64,000 bases of DNA, from contig NZ_VKCZ01000020.1 in assembly GCF_009299835.1 (NCBI RefSeq), forward strand, positions 372,001-436,000, given 5' to 3'. A program made the position numbers and the translations under genes. Shown piece by piece: positions 9,376 to 22,759 of this stretch. The notes under the pieces are model-generated. The model was not told the origin of the DNA. It saw nothing but the letters and a program-made list of their open reading frames with translations, and ran no database searches. The first letter of the stretch is position 1. The number at the start of each line of letters is the position of its first letter. Origin of the DNA: Microlunatus speluncae. GTDB taxonomy: Bacteria; Actinomycetota; Actinomycetes; Propionibacteriales; Propionibacteriaceae.

Positions 9376-11252
9376 CCGCCCTGAAGAGCAACGAGGACGC
9401 GCGCACCGCCGAGACCGAGGCGAAGTCCAAGCTCGCGGTCGAGGCCTGGCGCGGCGTCGGCGCGGAGGAGAACGAGGAGATCCAGGCCCGCGGCAGCGTC
9501 TTCCTGAAGCGCCGCAGCCGGGCCCTGCTCGGCAGCCTGCTCAAGCCGTACCGCAGGTTCATCCTGGTGTTGATCTTGATCGTGGTGGTCGAGAACGCCG
9601 CCCGGCTGAGCATGCCCCGACTGGTCCAGATCGGCATCGACCACGGCGTGCCGCCGCTGATGAACGGCGGCATGCCGACCGAACTGCTGCAGGTGCTCGG
9701 CGTCATGGTCGGCGCGCTGGTGTTGCAGGGCATCGCCCGGTCGCTGTTCCTGCGGCATTCCGGCCGGGTCGGCCAGGAGGTGCTGCTGGCGATCCGGCGG
9801 CGGCTCTACCGGCACTTCCAGAAGCTCGACGTGAAGTTCCATGATCGCTACACGTCCGGCCGGGTGATCTCCCGGCTGACCAACGACATCGACGCGATCA
9901 TGGAGCTGCTGGCCGGCGGCTTCGACGGGCTGGTCACCGCCGTGCTCACCCTGGTCGGCGTCGCGATTCTGCTGCTGACGATGGATCTGCATCTCGGCCT
10001 GATCTGCCTGGTCGGGTTCCCGATCCTGATCTTCCTGGTGCGGTGGTTCTCGCGTCAGTCGCAGCTGACGTACCGCAAGGTGCGGGAGCACTCGGCGATG
10101 GTGATCGTGCACTTCATCGAGACGATGACCGGGATCCGCGCGGTCGGGTCGTACCGGCGCGAGCCGCGCAACCAGCAGATCTTCGAGGACCTTTCGGAGC
10201 GCTACCGCGACTCCAACCTGGTCTCGTTCCGGCTGGTGGCGATCTTCCAGCCGGGGATCAAGCTGATCGGCAACCTGACCATCGGCGCGGTGCTGCTGTA
10301 CGGCGGCTACCGGGTGATCCAGGGCGACATGACGGTCGGTGTGCTGGCCGCGTTCCTGCTCTACCTGCGGATGTTCTTCGAGCCGATGCAGGAGATCAGC
10401 CAGTTCTACAACACCTTCCAGTCGGCCTCGTCGGCGCTGGAGAAGGCGTCCGGAGTGCTGGAGGAGAAGCCGGGCGTGCCCGATCCGGTCGACCCCAAGT
10501 CGGTCCGCAACTCGAAGGGCGAGCTGCACTTCGACGACGTGACCTTCGCCTACGTGCCGGAGCGTCCGGTGCTGCCGGGCCTGGAGCTGAACATCCCGGC
10601 CGGCCAGACCGTCGCGCTGGTCGGCACCACCGGTGCCGGCAAGACCACGATCGCCAAGCTGATGGCGCGGTTCTACGACCCGACCGACGGCCGGGTCACA
10701 CTGGACGGAGTTGATCTTCGTGAGATCGGCAACGATGACCTGCGGCGCTCGGTGGTGATGGTGACCCAGGAGAACTTCATGTTCGACGGTACGGTCGCCG
10801 ACAACATCGCCTTCGGCAAGCCGGAGGCCACCCGGGCCGAGGTGATCGAGGCGGCGCGGGCGGTCGGCGCGGACGAGTTCATCAGCGCACTGCCGCAGGG
10901 TTACGACACCGACGTGGCCAAGCGCGGCTCCCGGCTGTCCGCCGGTCAGCGCCAGCTGGTCGCGTTCGCCCGGGCCTTCCTGGCCGACCCGGCGGTGTTG
11001 ATCTTGGACGAGGCGACGTCCAGCCTGGACGTGCCGAGCGAGCGGCTGGTGCAGAAGGCGCTGCAGACGATCTTGAAGGATCGGACCGCGGTGATCATCG
11101 CGCACCGGCTGAGCACGGTCGAGATCGCCGACCGGGTGCTGGTGCTGGAGCACGGCCGGATCCTCGAGGACGGCAGCCCCGCCGCCCTGACCACCCGGAA
11201 GGACGGCCGCTACGCCGCCCTGCACAACGCCTGGACCGAATCCCTCGCCTAA
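9372..11252 (+). CDS. ABC exporter half-transporter, second subunit of a heterodimer
   Basis: 626 aa with ~50-residue polar N-terminus, six-helix exporter domain and nucleotide-binding domain. Walker A is GTTGAGKTTI, Walker B is VLILDEATSSLD with the catalytic Glu intact, H-loop is IIAHRLS, but the signature is LSAGQRQLVAFARA instead of LSGGQ. Together with the Asp in its partner, this gives one consensus and one degenerate ATP site across the dimer, as in known heterodimeric exporters. The start at 9372 overlaps the partner's stop (ATGA). A 21-bp perfect inverted repeat follows 13 nt after the stop. Confidence 0.93.
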   Translation: MTALKSNEDARTAETEAKSKLAVEAWRGVGAEENEEIQARGSVFLKRRSRALLGSLLKPYRRFILVLILIVVVENAARLSMPRLVQIGIDHGVPPLMNGGMPTELLQVLGVMVGALVLQGIARSLFLRHSGRVGQEVLLAIRRRLYRHFQKLDVKFHDRYTSGRVISRLTNDIDAIMELLAGGFDGLVTAVLTLVGVAILLLTMDLHLGLICLVGFPILIFLVRWFSRQSQLTYRKVREHSAMVIVHFIETMTGIRAVGSYRREPRNQQIFEDLSERYRDSNLVSFRLVAIFQPGIKLIGNLTIGAVLLYGGYRVIQGDMTVGVLAAFLLYLRMFFEPMQEISQFYNTFQSASSALEKASGVLEEKPGVPDPVDPKSVRNSKGELHFDDVTFAYVPERPVLPGLELNIPAGQTVALVGTTGAGKTTIAKLMARFYDPTDGRVTLDGVDLREIGNDDLRRSVVMVTQENFMFDGTVADNIAFGKPEATRAEVIEAARAVGADEFISALPQGYDTDVAKRGSRLSAGQRQLVAFARAFLADPAVLILDEATSSLDVPSERLVQKALQTILKDRTAVIIAHRLSTVEIADRVLVLEHGRILEDGSPAALTTRKDGRYAALHNAWTESLA

Positions 11253-11265
11253 CCCCAACCCCGAC

Positions 11266-11309
11266 TTGTCAGACTCTCACCACGCCAGGGCGTGGTGAGA
11301 GTCTGACAA
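11266..11309. terminator. Palindromic TTGTCAGA-family hairpin, likely bidirectional terminator
   Basis: A perfect 21-bp inverted repeat (11266-11286 and 11289-11309), beginning TTGTCAGACTCTC, with only 2 nt between arms. It sits between two convergent genes and would terminate both. No T-run follows, which is common in GC-rich actinobacteria. Similar ends occur at 19737-19790 and 33596-33639. Confidence 0.75.
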
Positions 11310-11323
11310 CTCGGGGGTTTCGG

Positions 11324-11848
11324 CTATTTGAGGGCGTTGAGTTTTTCGGTGAGGTGGTCGGGGAGGTAGTCGGCTACGTCGCGGAGCGAGCTCGCGGAGC
11401 GGCCGAAGTTGGCGTACTTCTCGTCGCCGGTGCCGAGCTGGTCGGCGACGGTGTGGACGGCGCGGTAGCCGAGCAGGCCGGGGATGCCGAAGGCCGCGCC
11501 GTAGACCAGTGGGCCGACCATGCCGCGGGTGGACAGGGATCCCGGCTCGCTGTCCGTGTCCTCCAGGACGACCGCGGTCGCCACAGCCGTCGCCAGGGCG
11601 TGCAGCACGGGGCGCTTCCGGGTCAGCCGCTCGGCGACCACCCCGAGGGCGGCGACGGCCCCGACCAGGGCGCCGACATGCACGGTGCCCCAGCCGGCGT
11701 CGTCGACGTAACTTCGCTCCTCGACGGCGCTCGCGGCCTGCTGGAACGCGGCCGCCGGCTGGCTTCGGATGGGTTGTTCGATCAGTCGGCCGGCGACGTA
11801 GCCGAGGCCGAGCCCGATGGCGCGGGACAGACGCATGGACGCAGACAT
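11324..11848 (-). CDS. Hypothetical small membrane-associated protein
   Basis: 174 aa, not recognised. Several moderately hydrophobic, Gly/Ala-rich segments (GLGLGYVAG, VGALVGAVAALGVVA, MVGPLVYGAAFGIPGLLGY) suggest three or four short membrane helices; the C-terminus is polar and charged (LPDHLTEKLNALK). I place the start at 11848 (MSASMRLSRAIG); a second ATG 12 nt further in is possible. There is no ribosome site, and CAGAAT 8 nt upstream may be a leaderless -10. An open frame that continues upstream overlaps the promoter of the carboxylase gene and is not supported. Divergent from the carboxylase. Confidence 0.65.
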   Translation of the reverse strand: MSASMRLSRAIGLGLGYVAGRLIEQPIRSQPAAAFQQAASAVEERSYVDDAGWGTVHVGALVGAVAALGVVAERLTRKRPVLHALATAVATAVVLEDTDSEPGSLSTRGMVGPLVYGAAFGIPGLLGYRAVHTVADQLGTGDEKYANFGRSASSLRDVADYLPDHLTEKLNALK

Positions 11849-12020
11849 GATCGTCGATTCTGCCGCACCTCGGCCCCGACTGTGGGGAAGGCACAAGTCG
11901 GAGGGGTGAAAGTTGGTGGGGTCTGACTCGACGGCAGCGCCCCGAGCCTGGAAATGTGAGACTTTGGTCCGTTCGGTCGGCTTCGCCGGGCCGAATCGCG
12001 AGGTCAGGAGGCAACGCTCA

Positions 12021-17548
<5,528 letters not shown>

Positions 17549-17549
<1 letters not shown>

Positions 17550-17971
17550 TGTCGTCCGCGCAGCGAAAGGCGACCCTCGAGGATCTGCACGCGATCGCCT
17601 CGGGAATGCCGCATGCGGTCCGAGGCCAGGGTGGTCGCGGGCAGGAGATCTACTGGGTCGGCCAGAAGTCGTTCATCATTCTCGGTTTGCCCAAGGTCGA
17701 TGCCTTCGACCCGGCGACCGGCGAACGGCTCCGGGACGTGATCGTCTTCCGGGTGCCGTCGGAGGGCGACAAGGCAGCTCTGCTGCAGGACGGATCTCAA
17801 CCGTACTTCACCACTCCGCATTTCGATCGCGGGATGTCGGTGCTGATCCGAGCCAGCCGGCTCGGCGAGCTCAGCCGGGCCGAGTTGACCGAGTTGATCC
17901 AGGAGGCCTGGCTGAGTTGTGCATCGGCCCGCAGAGCCGCTGCCTGGCTCCGGCACCACGAGCTGCGGTGA
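17549..17971 (+). CDS. MmcQ/YjbR family protein
   Basis: 140 aa. The pattern of a leading helix (LEDLHAIASGMP), a short beta sheet with the GQEIYWVGQKSFIIL strand and a C-terminal helix bundle (RAELTELIQEAWL) fits the MmcQ/YjbR fold, a small protein family of uncertain, sometimes DNA-binding, function. The start overlaps the carboxylase stop by one base, which points to translational coupling and one transcript. Otherwise nothing ties it mechanistically to acyl-CoA carboxylation. Confidence 0.82.
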
Positions 17972-18093
17972 TCCGACTCGGTCGTGCGGACCGGTCTGAT
18001 CGAAACGTCTCGTGACTTGGTACCTGGCGGATTCGCCCCCGATTCATCGGTTGGCTGGAGGCTTCTTGCCGGGTCCTTGGCGCCCGGCCCCAC

Positions 18094-18099
18094 TAACCT
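18094..18099 (+). promoter_or_regulatory. -10 box of a leaderless promoter (ion channel gene)
   Basis: TAACCT lies 7 nt before the GTG at 18107 with no ribosome site between. This box also decides the start: an in-frame upstream start at 17984 would put the box inside the coding region. Confidence 0.5.
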
Positions 18100-18106
18100 C
18101 AGCCGG

Positions 18107-18781
18107 GTGAACCTACGCGTGGCTGTCGATCAGATCCGTCGGCACCCGTCCGCGGTGCTGCTCGCGGTCCAACTGATCGGCGTGCTGATCTATCCGTACA
18201 TGGACGACTCGACGCCCGGACGGCTGGCGTTCGAGACGTTCGGTCTGTTGGTGCTGCTGCTGGCCGTGCTGTCGGTACGCGAGCTGCCCGGCCCGACCTG
18301 GTTCGTCGTGTCGCTGGCCGGTGCCGCGGCTGGGCTGGCGATCGTCGACATCTTCTGGCACAACGTCGCGGTGCAGGCCGTGTCGGCGGTGCTGCACGCG
18401 ATCTTCTACTTCTGGGCGACCGCGACCCTGCTCGGCTACATGCTGCGCGACCGCAAGGTGACCACCGACGAACTGTTCGCGGTGGGGGCGACGTTCACGC
18501 TGGTTGCCTGGGGCTTCGCGTACCTGTTCCTGCTGCTGCAGATCCTGCAGCCCGGCTGCTTCATCGCGGCAGTGAACTCGGCCGACCCACGCACCTGGAC
18601 CGAGCTGCTCTTCCTCAGCTTCACCACCCTGTCCAGCACCGGCCTGTCCGACATCATCCCGATCACCGCCCAGGCCCGCTCCGTCGTCATGCTTGAGCAA
18701 CTCGCCGGCCTCGGCTACGTCGCCCTCGTGGTCTCCCGCCTGGTCGCCCTGACCACCCTCCGCACCCGCGGCGACACCTGA
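18107..18781 (+). CDS. Two-TM potassium-channel-like (Ion_trans_2) membrane protein
   Basis: 224 aa. About six hydrophobic segments; the last two (~110-215) frame a pore-loop-like segment FLSFTTLSSTGLSDI, resembling the TVGYGD pore of two-transmembrane K+ channels but with LSD instead of GYGD, so ion selectivity is uncertain. The N-terminal three helices (VLLAVQLIGVLIYPYM onward) are as in actinobacterial potassium-channel-family proteins. The GTG start is chosen from the leaderless -10 box upstream. The gene is followed by the first repeat array. Confidence 0.75.
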   Translation: MNLRVAVDQIRRHPSAVLLAVQLIGVLIYPYMDDSTPGRLAFETFGLLVLLLAVLSVRELPGPTWFVVSLAGAAAGLAIVDIFWHNVAVQAVSAVLHAIFYFWATATLLGYMLRDRKVTTDELFAVGATFTLVAWGFAYLFLLLQILQPGCFIAAVNSADPRTWTELLFLSFTTLSSTGLSDIIPITAQARSVVMLEQLAGLGYVALVVSRLVALTTLRTRGDT

Positions 18782-18838
18782 TCCCGGTTCCTGATCTTGA
18801 CCGTGGCCCCGGAGCGTGGGTCGCGGCGGTGTGTGGGA

Positions 18839-19331
18839 GTCGACCGTGGTCGAGAAATGACCGGGCACGGGGCTGGATCTGCGTGCGGAAGTCGACACCG
18901 GTAGAGAAATGAGCACTTACCGGGGACCAGCCGGGTCAGGAGCCGGGAGTCGACTCTGGTGGAGAAGCATCGGGTTCCTGGCCGGTTCGAGGGCGGAAGT
19001 CGACACAGGTCGAGAAAGTCCGGGTGCTGGGCTGGTTCGGGTGCGGAAGTCGACCGTGGTGGAGAAACGTCCGGGCACGGACTGGTACGGGGTGCGGAAG
19101 TCGACCGTGGTCGAGAAACGACCGGGCACGGGCCGGAGCTGGGTGCGGAAGTCGACACAGGTAGAGAAACGACCGGGTACTAGCCGGGATCTGTGTGCGG
19201 AAGTCGACACAGGTAGAGAAATGAGCACTTACCGGGGGCCGGCCGGGTCGGGATACGGGAGTCGACTCTGGTGGAGAAGCGATCGGGATCCTGGCCGGTT
19301 CGAGGAGCGGAAGTCGACACAGGTAGAGAAA
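18839..19331 (+). repeat. Array 1: ten ~19-bp imperfect repeats at ~51-bp spacing
   Basis: A 19-bp unit of the form GTCGACNNNGGTNGAGAAA begins at about 18839, 18891, 18949, 18999, 19049, 19100, 19151, 19203, 19261 and 19313, i.e. steps of 50-52 with two of 58. Sequences between units are also partly alike (for example CCGGGCACGG). The whole gap 18782-19395 holds no convincing gene; open frames in it merely translate the repeat. Half of the units read CACAGGTAGAGAAA (or a one-base variant), the complement of the unit in the array at 24791-25077. Not a CRISPR: units and spacers both drift and no cas gene is near. Confidence 0.85.
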
Positions 19332-19395
19332 CGCCCCGGGATCGGCGGATCGGGATTCGTGCCGAGGGACCTCGGACGGACGTCGGGCGACCGAG

Positions 19396-19715
19396 TGGGG
19401 CCGGCACCATGATCATGAAGGCTCGAGGCGGCGGCGTGCCCTCGAAGACGATCAGGATGTCACCGGCATCGGCCGACCGCGGATGCCTTGCAGCTGGGCC
19501 CGCGCTCAGGACCCAGCACCGCGTTGAGGTAGGTCGACAGCATCCGGTGATTGGCGCCGACGTGACCGCGGACGCCGGTCTGCTCGGTGGTCCTGCAGGC
19601 TGGGCCAGCCAGCGGGTGACGGTCGGGTTGAGGTTCTGCGGGCTGAAGAGCCCGTCCAGCACCATGGCCGCGGCGCCGCCGACCACGGCTCCGCCCACAA
19701 GATCGCACTCACCTA
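19396..19715 (-). pseudogene. Possible gene remnant with frameshifts
   Basis: On the minus strand, protein-like stretches lie in different frames: VGGAVVGGAAAMVLDGLF and SPQNLNPTVTRWLA in one, then EQTGVRGHVGANHRMLSTYL in the next, then GDILIVFEGTPPPRAFMIMV back in the first. No single frame covers them and no start site is evident. This reads as a decayed gene of unknown family. It could equally be chance coding-like sequence in a GC-rich gap. Confidence 0.3.
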
Positions 19716-19736
19716 CCCCTGAAACCCCACCCCGAG

Positions 19737-19790
19737 CCGACTTGTCAGAACTGAGGTGTGCCAGGGGGCTACTCAGTTCTGACAAGTCGG
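19737..19790. terminator. Palindromic TTGTCAGA-family hairpin
   Basis: 19-bp arms CCGACTTGTCAGAACTGAG (19737-19755) and its exact complement (19772-19790), with a 16-nt loop. It stands 9 nt after the stop of the minus-strand gene 19800-20066 and probably terminates it. Same family as 11266-11309 and 33596-33639. Confidence 0.7.
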
Positions 19791-19799
19791 GGGGAAGGG

Positions 19800-20066
19800 T
19801 CAGCCGAGGCGGTGCTTGGCCTTCTTCATGCCGCGCTTCAGGTCCTTGGCCAGGTCGTCGCCGGTCTCGGTGAGCACGTCGACCGCGTCCTCGGCCTTGG
19901 CCCGGCCCTCCTGGATCAGGTCGTCGATCGCGCCGACGAGCTGGCTGTAGCGCTTGTTGCCCTTCGCGTTCCGGGTGGCGAAGCCGACCACCGCGGCCGC
20001 CAGGGCCACGATGACCCCGAGGACCAGCCAGCCCGGCATGCCGCCGTTCTTCTTGGATTCAGACAC
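19800..20066 (-). CDS. Small single-pass membrane protein with charged amphipathic tail
   Basis: 88 aa: a polar start (VSESKKNGGMPG), one transmembrane helix (WLVLGVIVALAAAVVGFAT), then ~55 residues of alternating charged and hydrophobic residues (DDLIQEGRAKAEDAVDVLTE) ending in a basic KRGMKKAKHRLG. The layout resembles YtxH-like or apolipoprotein-like stress proteins, but no family is certain. The GTG at 20066 has GAGAGGAA in the right place; a longer frame upstream is not needed. Topology is probably N-out with the charged tail in the cytoplasm. Confidence 0.7.
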   Translation of the reverse strand: MSESKKNGGMPGWLVLGVIVALAAAVVGFATRNAKGNKRYSQLVGAIDDLIQEGRAKAEDAVDVLTETGDDLAKDLKRGMKKAKHRLG

Positions 20067-20211
20067 CGCAGATTCCTCTCTCTCACGCCGGATCGCCGTG
20101 CTGGGCCGATCCGCCTTGACCACGATGAGATTAGCCCCGTACCCACTTCCGACCTGGGGAACCGCCTGCCGACCGGGTTACGTGTCATCGAGCCGCCTGC
20201 GGGGCCTCGGG

Positions 20212-20217
20212 TAGCGT
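20212..20217 (+). promoter_or_regulatory. -10 box of a leaderless promoter (phosphotransferase gene)
   Basis: TAGCGT lies 8 nt before the ATG at 20226, with no Shine-Dalgarno in between. Confidence 0.45.
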
Positions 20218-20225
20218 GGCACGCC

Positions 20226-21167
20226 ATGTCACCTGCAGCGCCGGCGTTGGCCGAGATCGCGGAGCGGCACGGCGTCGCCCCGGCCGCCGTGACCGCGGTC
20301 CAGTCGGGCGGCGAGGCGAACCACGTCTACTTCCTCGGTGACCGGCTGGTGCTGCGGATCGCCCGGGACCGGCCGGCCTTCGTCGCCGATCTGGTCAAGG
20401 AGGCCATGATCATTCCGGCGGTACGGGAGCTGGGGGTACGGACGCCGGCCATGATCGAGTTCGACGACAGCGGGACCGTCACCGCGACGCCCTACCTGGT
20501 GCTGGAACGCGCTCCGGGCGGCCGGCCCGAGGTGCCCGAACGGCCGACCGATGATCACTGGGGTCGGCTCTATCGGGAGGTCGGCGCGGAGCTGGCCGGG
20601 CTGCACCGAGGAGCCCCGCACCCCGCCGGATCACCACTCTCCGGCCGGTCCGAGATCCGGGTGGACAGCCGGGAGGATCCGCGGGACGGGATCCCCGCCC
20701 TGGCCGCCGCCGGGCAGCTGAACGCCGCCGACGTCGACTGGTTGATCACCTGGTTCGACCGCCTCGCCGCGATCCGGCCCGATGATCATCAACGGACGCT
20801 GATCCACGGCGACCTGTCGCCGACCAATCTGCTGGCCGACCCGGCGACGGCCGCGCTGACCGCGATCATCGACTGGGGCGACGCGGCCTGGGCCGATCCG
20901 GCGACCGACTTCGCCAAGTTGCCGCTGCGTGCCGTCCCGTACGCCCTCGACGGCTATCTCGCCGCCCTCGGCGTCGGCGATCCGGAAATTGCCCGGGCCT
21001 GGGCGTCACGGATCCTGTGGCAGCACCTGAGTTGGGCGATCAACCGGCTCGGCAGCGAACCGGCCGCCGGCGCACCCCACTGGAGTGCGCCGCCGGCCAG
21101 TCGCCTGCTGGATCTGTTGCGGTTCTTCCTGACCGACCCACCCTCGCCCTGGTCGGCCCTGCGCTGA
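20226..21167 (+). CDS. APH-fold phosphotransferase
   Basis: 313 aa, a typical length for the aminoglycoside phosphotransferase/choline kinase fold. Catalytic loop LIHGDLSPTNLL (Asp as base, Asn for Mg) and the metal-binding IIDWGDAAWADP are both intact; the N-lobe has the ATP-contacting strand YFLGDRLVLRIAR. The substrate is unknown: members include homoserine, choline, fructosamine and antibiotic kinases, and sequence alone does not decide. Start chosen at 20226, directly after a leaderless -10 box. Convergent with the HAAS membrane protein gene, 11 nt between stops. Confidence 0.85.
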   Translation: MSPAAPALAEIAERHGVAPAAVTAVQSGGEANHVYFLGDRLVLRIARDRPAFVADLVKEAMIIPAVRELGVRTPAMIEFDDSGTVTATPYLVLERAPGGRPEVPERPTDDHWGRLYREVGAELAGLHRGAPHPAGSPLSGRSEIRVDSREDPRDGIPALAAAGQLNAADVDWLITWFDRLAAIRPDDHQRTLIHGDLSPTNLLADPATAALTAIIDWGDAAWADPATDFAKLPLRAVPYALDGYLAALGVGDPEIARAWASRILWQHLSWAINRLGSEPAAGAPHWSAPPASRLLDLLRFFLTDPPSPWSALR

Positions 21168-21178
21168 TCCCGGCCGGA

Positions 21179-22144
21179 TCAGTGATCAACAGCGGTGCGA
21201 TCACGATCCTGGCGTACGGTCTTGATCACTCCGTCGGCCGCGCTCCAGACGGCGATCACGATCATGATCACCACGCCGATGGTGGTCGTGGTCTGCTGCG
21301 CCGACGCGGCCCGGTCCGGCGCCACCGCCTGGAAGAAGGCCGGGTTGAGCAGGCTGCCGGTGGTGAGCAGCACCACCCCGACGACACCGGCCACGACGGC
21401 CAGCAGGGCGTTGACCGCGGCCAGCGCCGGCGTCCACCGGCCCCGCCGGTAGAGCACGATCCCCAGCGCCAGGCCGGCGACGGTCAGGACCAGCAGGATG
21501 CCCAGCCAGAGCGGCCATCGGGTGGGCTCCAGCACCGGGAGGCCAACGCCGCCCTGTTGCACGAAGCCGGCGAAGCGGTCCCAGCAGACCGCCGCGATCA
21601 TCACCACCGCGAAGATCAACGAGGCGACCACGTCGGCGAGACCGAGCCCCTTGGGCCGGGGTTCCGGCAACGCGTCCAGCGACCAGCCGTCGCGTGATCG
21701 CCGGGTCCCGGTGCGTTCCACGATCACGAAGACGAGCGTGGTCCAGAACCCGAGGTGGACGCCGACGGTCAGGATCGACGTGACGATGGAGGCGATCACC
21801 TCACCGACATTCGCGCCGCTGAGCACCCGGCCGAGCGCGATGCCGGCCGCCGCGATCGGCAGCACGATCAGGAGCAACAGCTTCAACAGCCGCCACCAGT
21901 CGAGGTAGTACTCGGGGCCGATCAGGTGCAGCGGGCGGTCGACGTAGCCGGCGGCCAGCCGTTCGGGATCGCCGAGCCCGGTCAGCACGGCCCGTTCGGC
22001 GGCCTCGGGCGGTTCACCGTTCGCCGTACGCGCCTCGATCGCATCCTCGATCGAGGCCCGCAGCTCGGCCTCCAGCTCGGCCCGGCCGGACTCGGGCACG
22101 GAGCGGGTGGCGGCCAGCAGATAGCGGTCGGTGTAGTTCGTCAT
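21179..22144 (-). CDS. HAAS/permease-prefix domain membrane protein
   Basis: 321 aa. The first ~75 residues (TDRYLLAATRSVPESGR ... RAVLTGLGDPERLAAGYVDRP) form the HAAS helical signalling domain that commonly accompanies PadR regulators; the rest has about six transmembrane helices. Such pairs are thought to sense membrane or antibiotic stress, though the signal here is unknown. It starts 1 nt after the stop of the PadR gene, so both are one operon under the same operator. The stop is convergent with the phosphotransferase gene. Confidence 0.85.
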   Translation of the reverse strand: MTNYTDRYLLAATRSVPESGRAELEAELRASIEDAIEARTANGEPPEAAERAVLTGLGDPERLAAGYVDRPLHLIGPEYYLDWWRLLKLLLLIVLPIAAAGIALGRVLSGANVGEVIASIVTSILTVGVHLGFWTTLVFVIVERTGTRRSRDGWSLDALPEPRPKGLGLADVVASLIFAVVMIAAVCWDRFAGFVQQGGVGLPVLEPTRWPLWLGILLVLTVAGLALGIVLYRRGRWTPALAAVNALLAVVAGVVGVVLLTTGSLLNPAFFQAVAPDRAASAQQTTTTIGVVIMIVIAVWSAADGVIKTVRQDRDRTAVDH

Positions 22145-22145
22145 G

Positions 22146-22481
22146 TCAGTTGTCCTTCGGCAGAGATTGGATGGCGGTGCTGAGGGAGTGCCAGTCGGCG
22201 GTCAGTTCGGCGGCGAGCTGCCGGCCGTCCGGGCTGGTGCGATAGAACTTGCGCGGCCGGGCCTCGTCGGTGTTCCACTCGCTGGCCAGGTAGCCCTGCT
22301 TCTCCAGGCGACGGAGCAGGGGATAGAGGGTGTTCGCGTCGACCGTGAAGCCGCGCTCGACGAGCTCTTCCAGCAATCCGTAGCCGTAGCCCGGATCGCG
22401 CAACAGCTGCAGGCAGGCGAGGACGACCGTCCCCCGCCGCAGCTCCTGGAGATGCATCGCCAACACGTCGCCCGTTGTCAT
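22146..22481 (-). CDS. PadR family transcriptional regulator
   Basis: 111 aa, a short-type PadR: winged helix with LRRGTVVLACLQLL, GYGLLEELVERGF and the recognition region DANTLYPLLRRLEKQG, wing PRKFYRTSPDG, and a short C-terminal dimer helix. I chose ATG 22481 over a GTG 24 nt upstream because the latter lies inside the operator and because TATTGT sits 7 nt before the ATG as a leaderless -10 box. It probably represses itself and the HAAS gene through the inverted repeat at 22492-22512. Confidence 0.88.
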   Translation of the reverse strand: MTTGDVLAMHLQELRRGTVVLACLQLLRDPGYGYGLLEELVERGFTVDANTLYPLLRRLEKQGYLASEWNTDEARPRKFYRTSPDGRQLAAELTADWHSLSTAIQSLPKDN

Positions 22482-22488
22482 GTCGAAC

Positions 22489-22512
22489 ACAATACTGTGT
22501 GTCACACACTAT
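22489..22512 (-). promoter_or_regulatory. PadR-type operator overlapping a leaderless promoter
   Basis: ATACTGTGTG-T-CACACACTAT (22492-22512) is a 10+1+10 inverted repeat with one mismatch per arm pair. The minus-strand -10 box TATTGT (22489-22494) overlaps one edge, so a bound PadR dimer would block RNA polymerase. Typical of PadR autoregulation. Confidence 0.65.
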
Positions 22513-22666
22513 CGTCAATGGCGCATCATAGGTCTACGGACGATTAGGGGATCGTGGCTCGTCAAACGGCGATCGCGACGATCATGGAAAGAGCCGGCGA
22601 CACGATTCGTCCGGCCGGGGCGACACGAGTCGCCAGCAGCCCTGAAGTTGTAGTACTGTCCTGCTC

Positions 22667-22710
22667 GGTTGCCGGAGGGCACGAACCCCCGAGCGTTCTC
22701 TCCGGCAACC
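22667..22710 (-). terminator. Inverted repeat, probable terminator of the methyltransferase gene
   Basis: Perfect 11-bp arms GGTTGCCGGAG (22667-22677) and CTCCGGCAACC (22700-22710) with a 22-nt loop, 50 nt after the stop of the minus-strand gene 22760-23818. No other gene is seen in the 278-bp gap 22482-22759. Confidence 0.5.
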
Positions 22711-22759
22711 ACCTTCAATATCTCGGCCGGTTGCGACGGCCTTCCTCAGCGAATGCCGA

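Noticed and set aside
11913..12020. N-terminal extension of the carboxylase
   Set aside because: The added 36 residues are not family-like, and the GTG at 12021 has a strong AGGAGG at the right distance.
18839..19331. CRISPR-like array
   Set aside because: Spacing is regular, but units drift, inter-unit sequence is also conserved, repeats are only ~19 bp, and no cas gene is present.
18909..19412. 167-aa protein with repeating RKSTQVEKRPGT
   Set aside because: It only translates the DNA repeat array; spacings of 58 bp break the frame of the repeat, so no protein-level selection is seen.
22515..22718. 67-aa minus-strand open frame (MKVVAGENARGF)
   Set aside because: It spans the probable terminator hairpin of cobA, has no ribosome site or promoter box, and matches no family I know.
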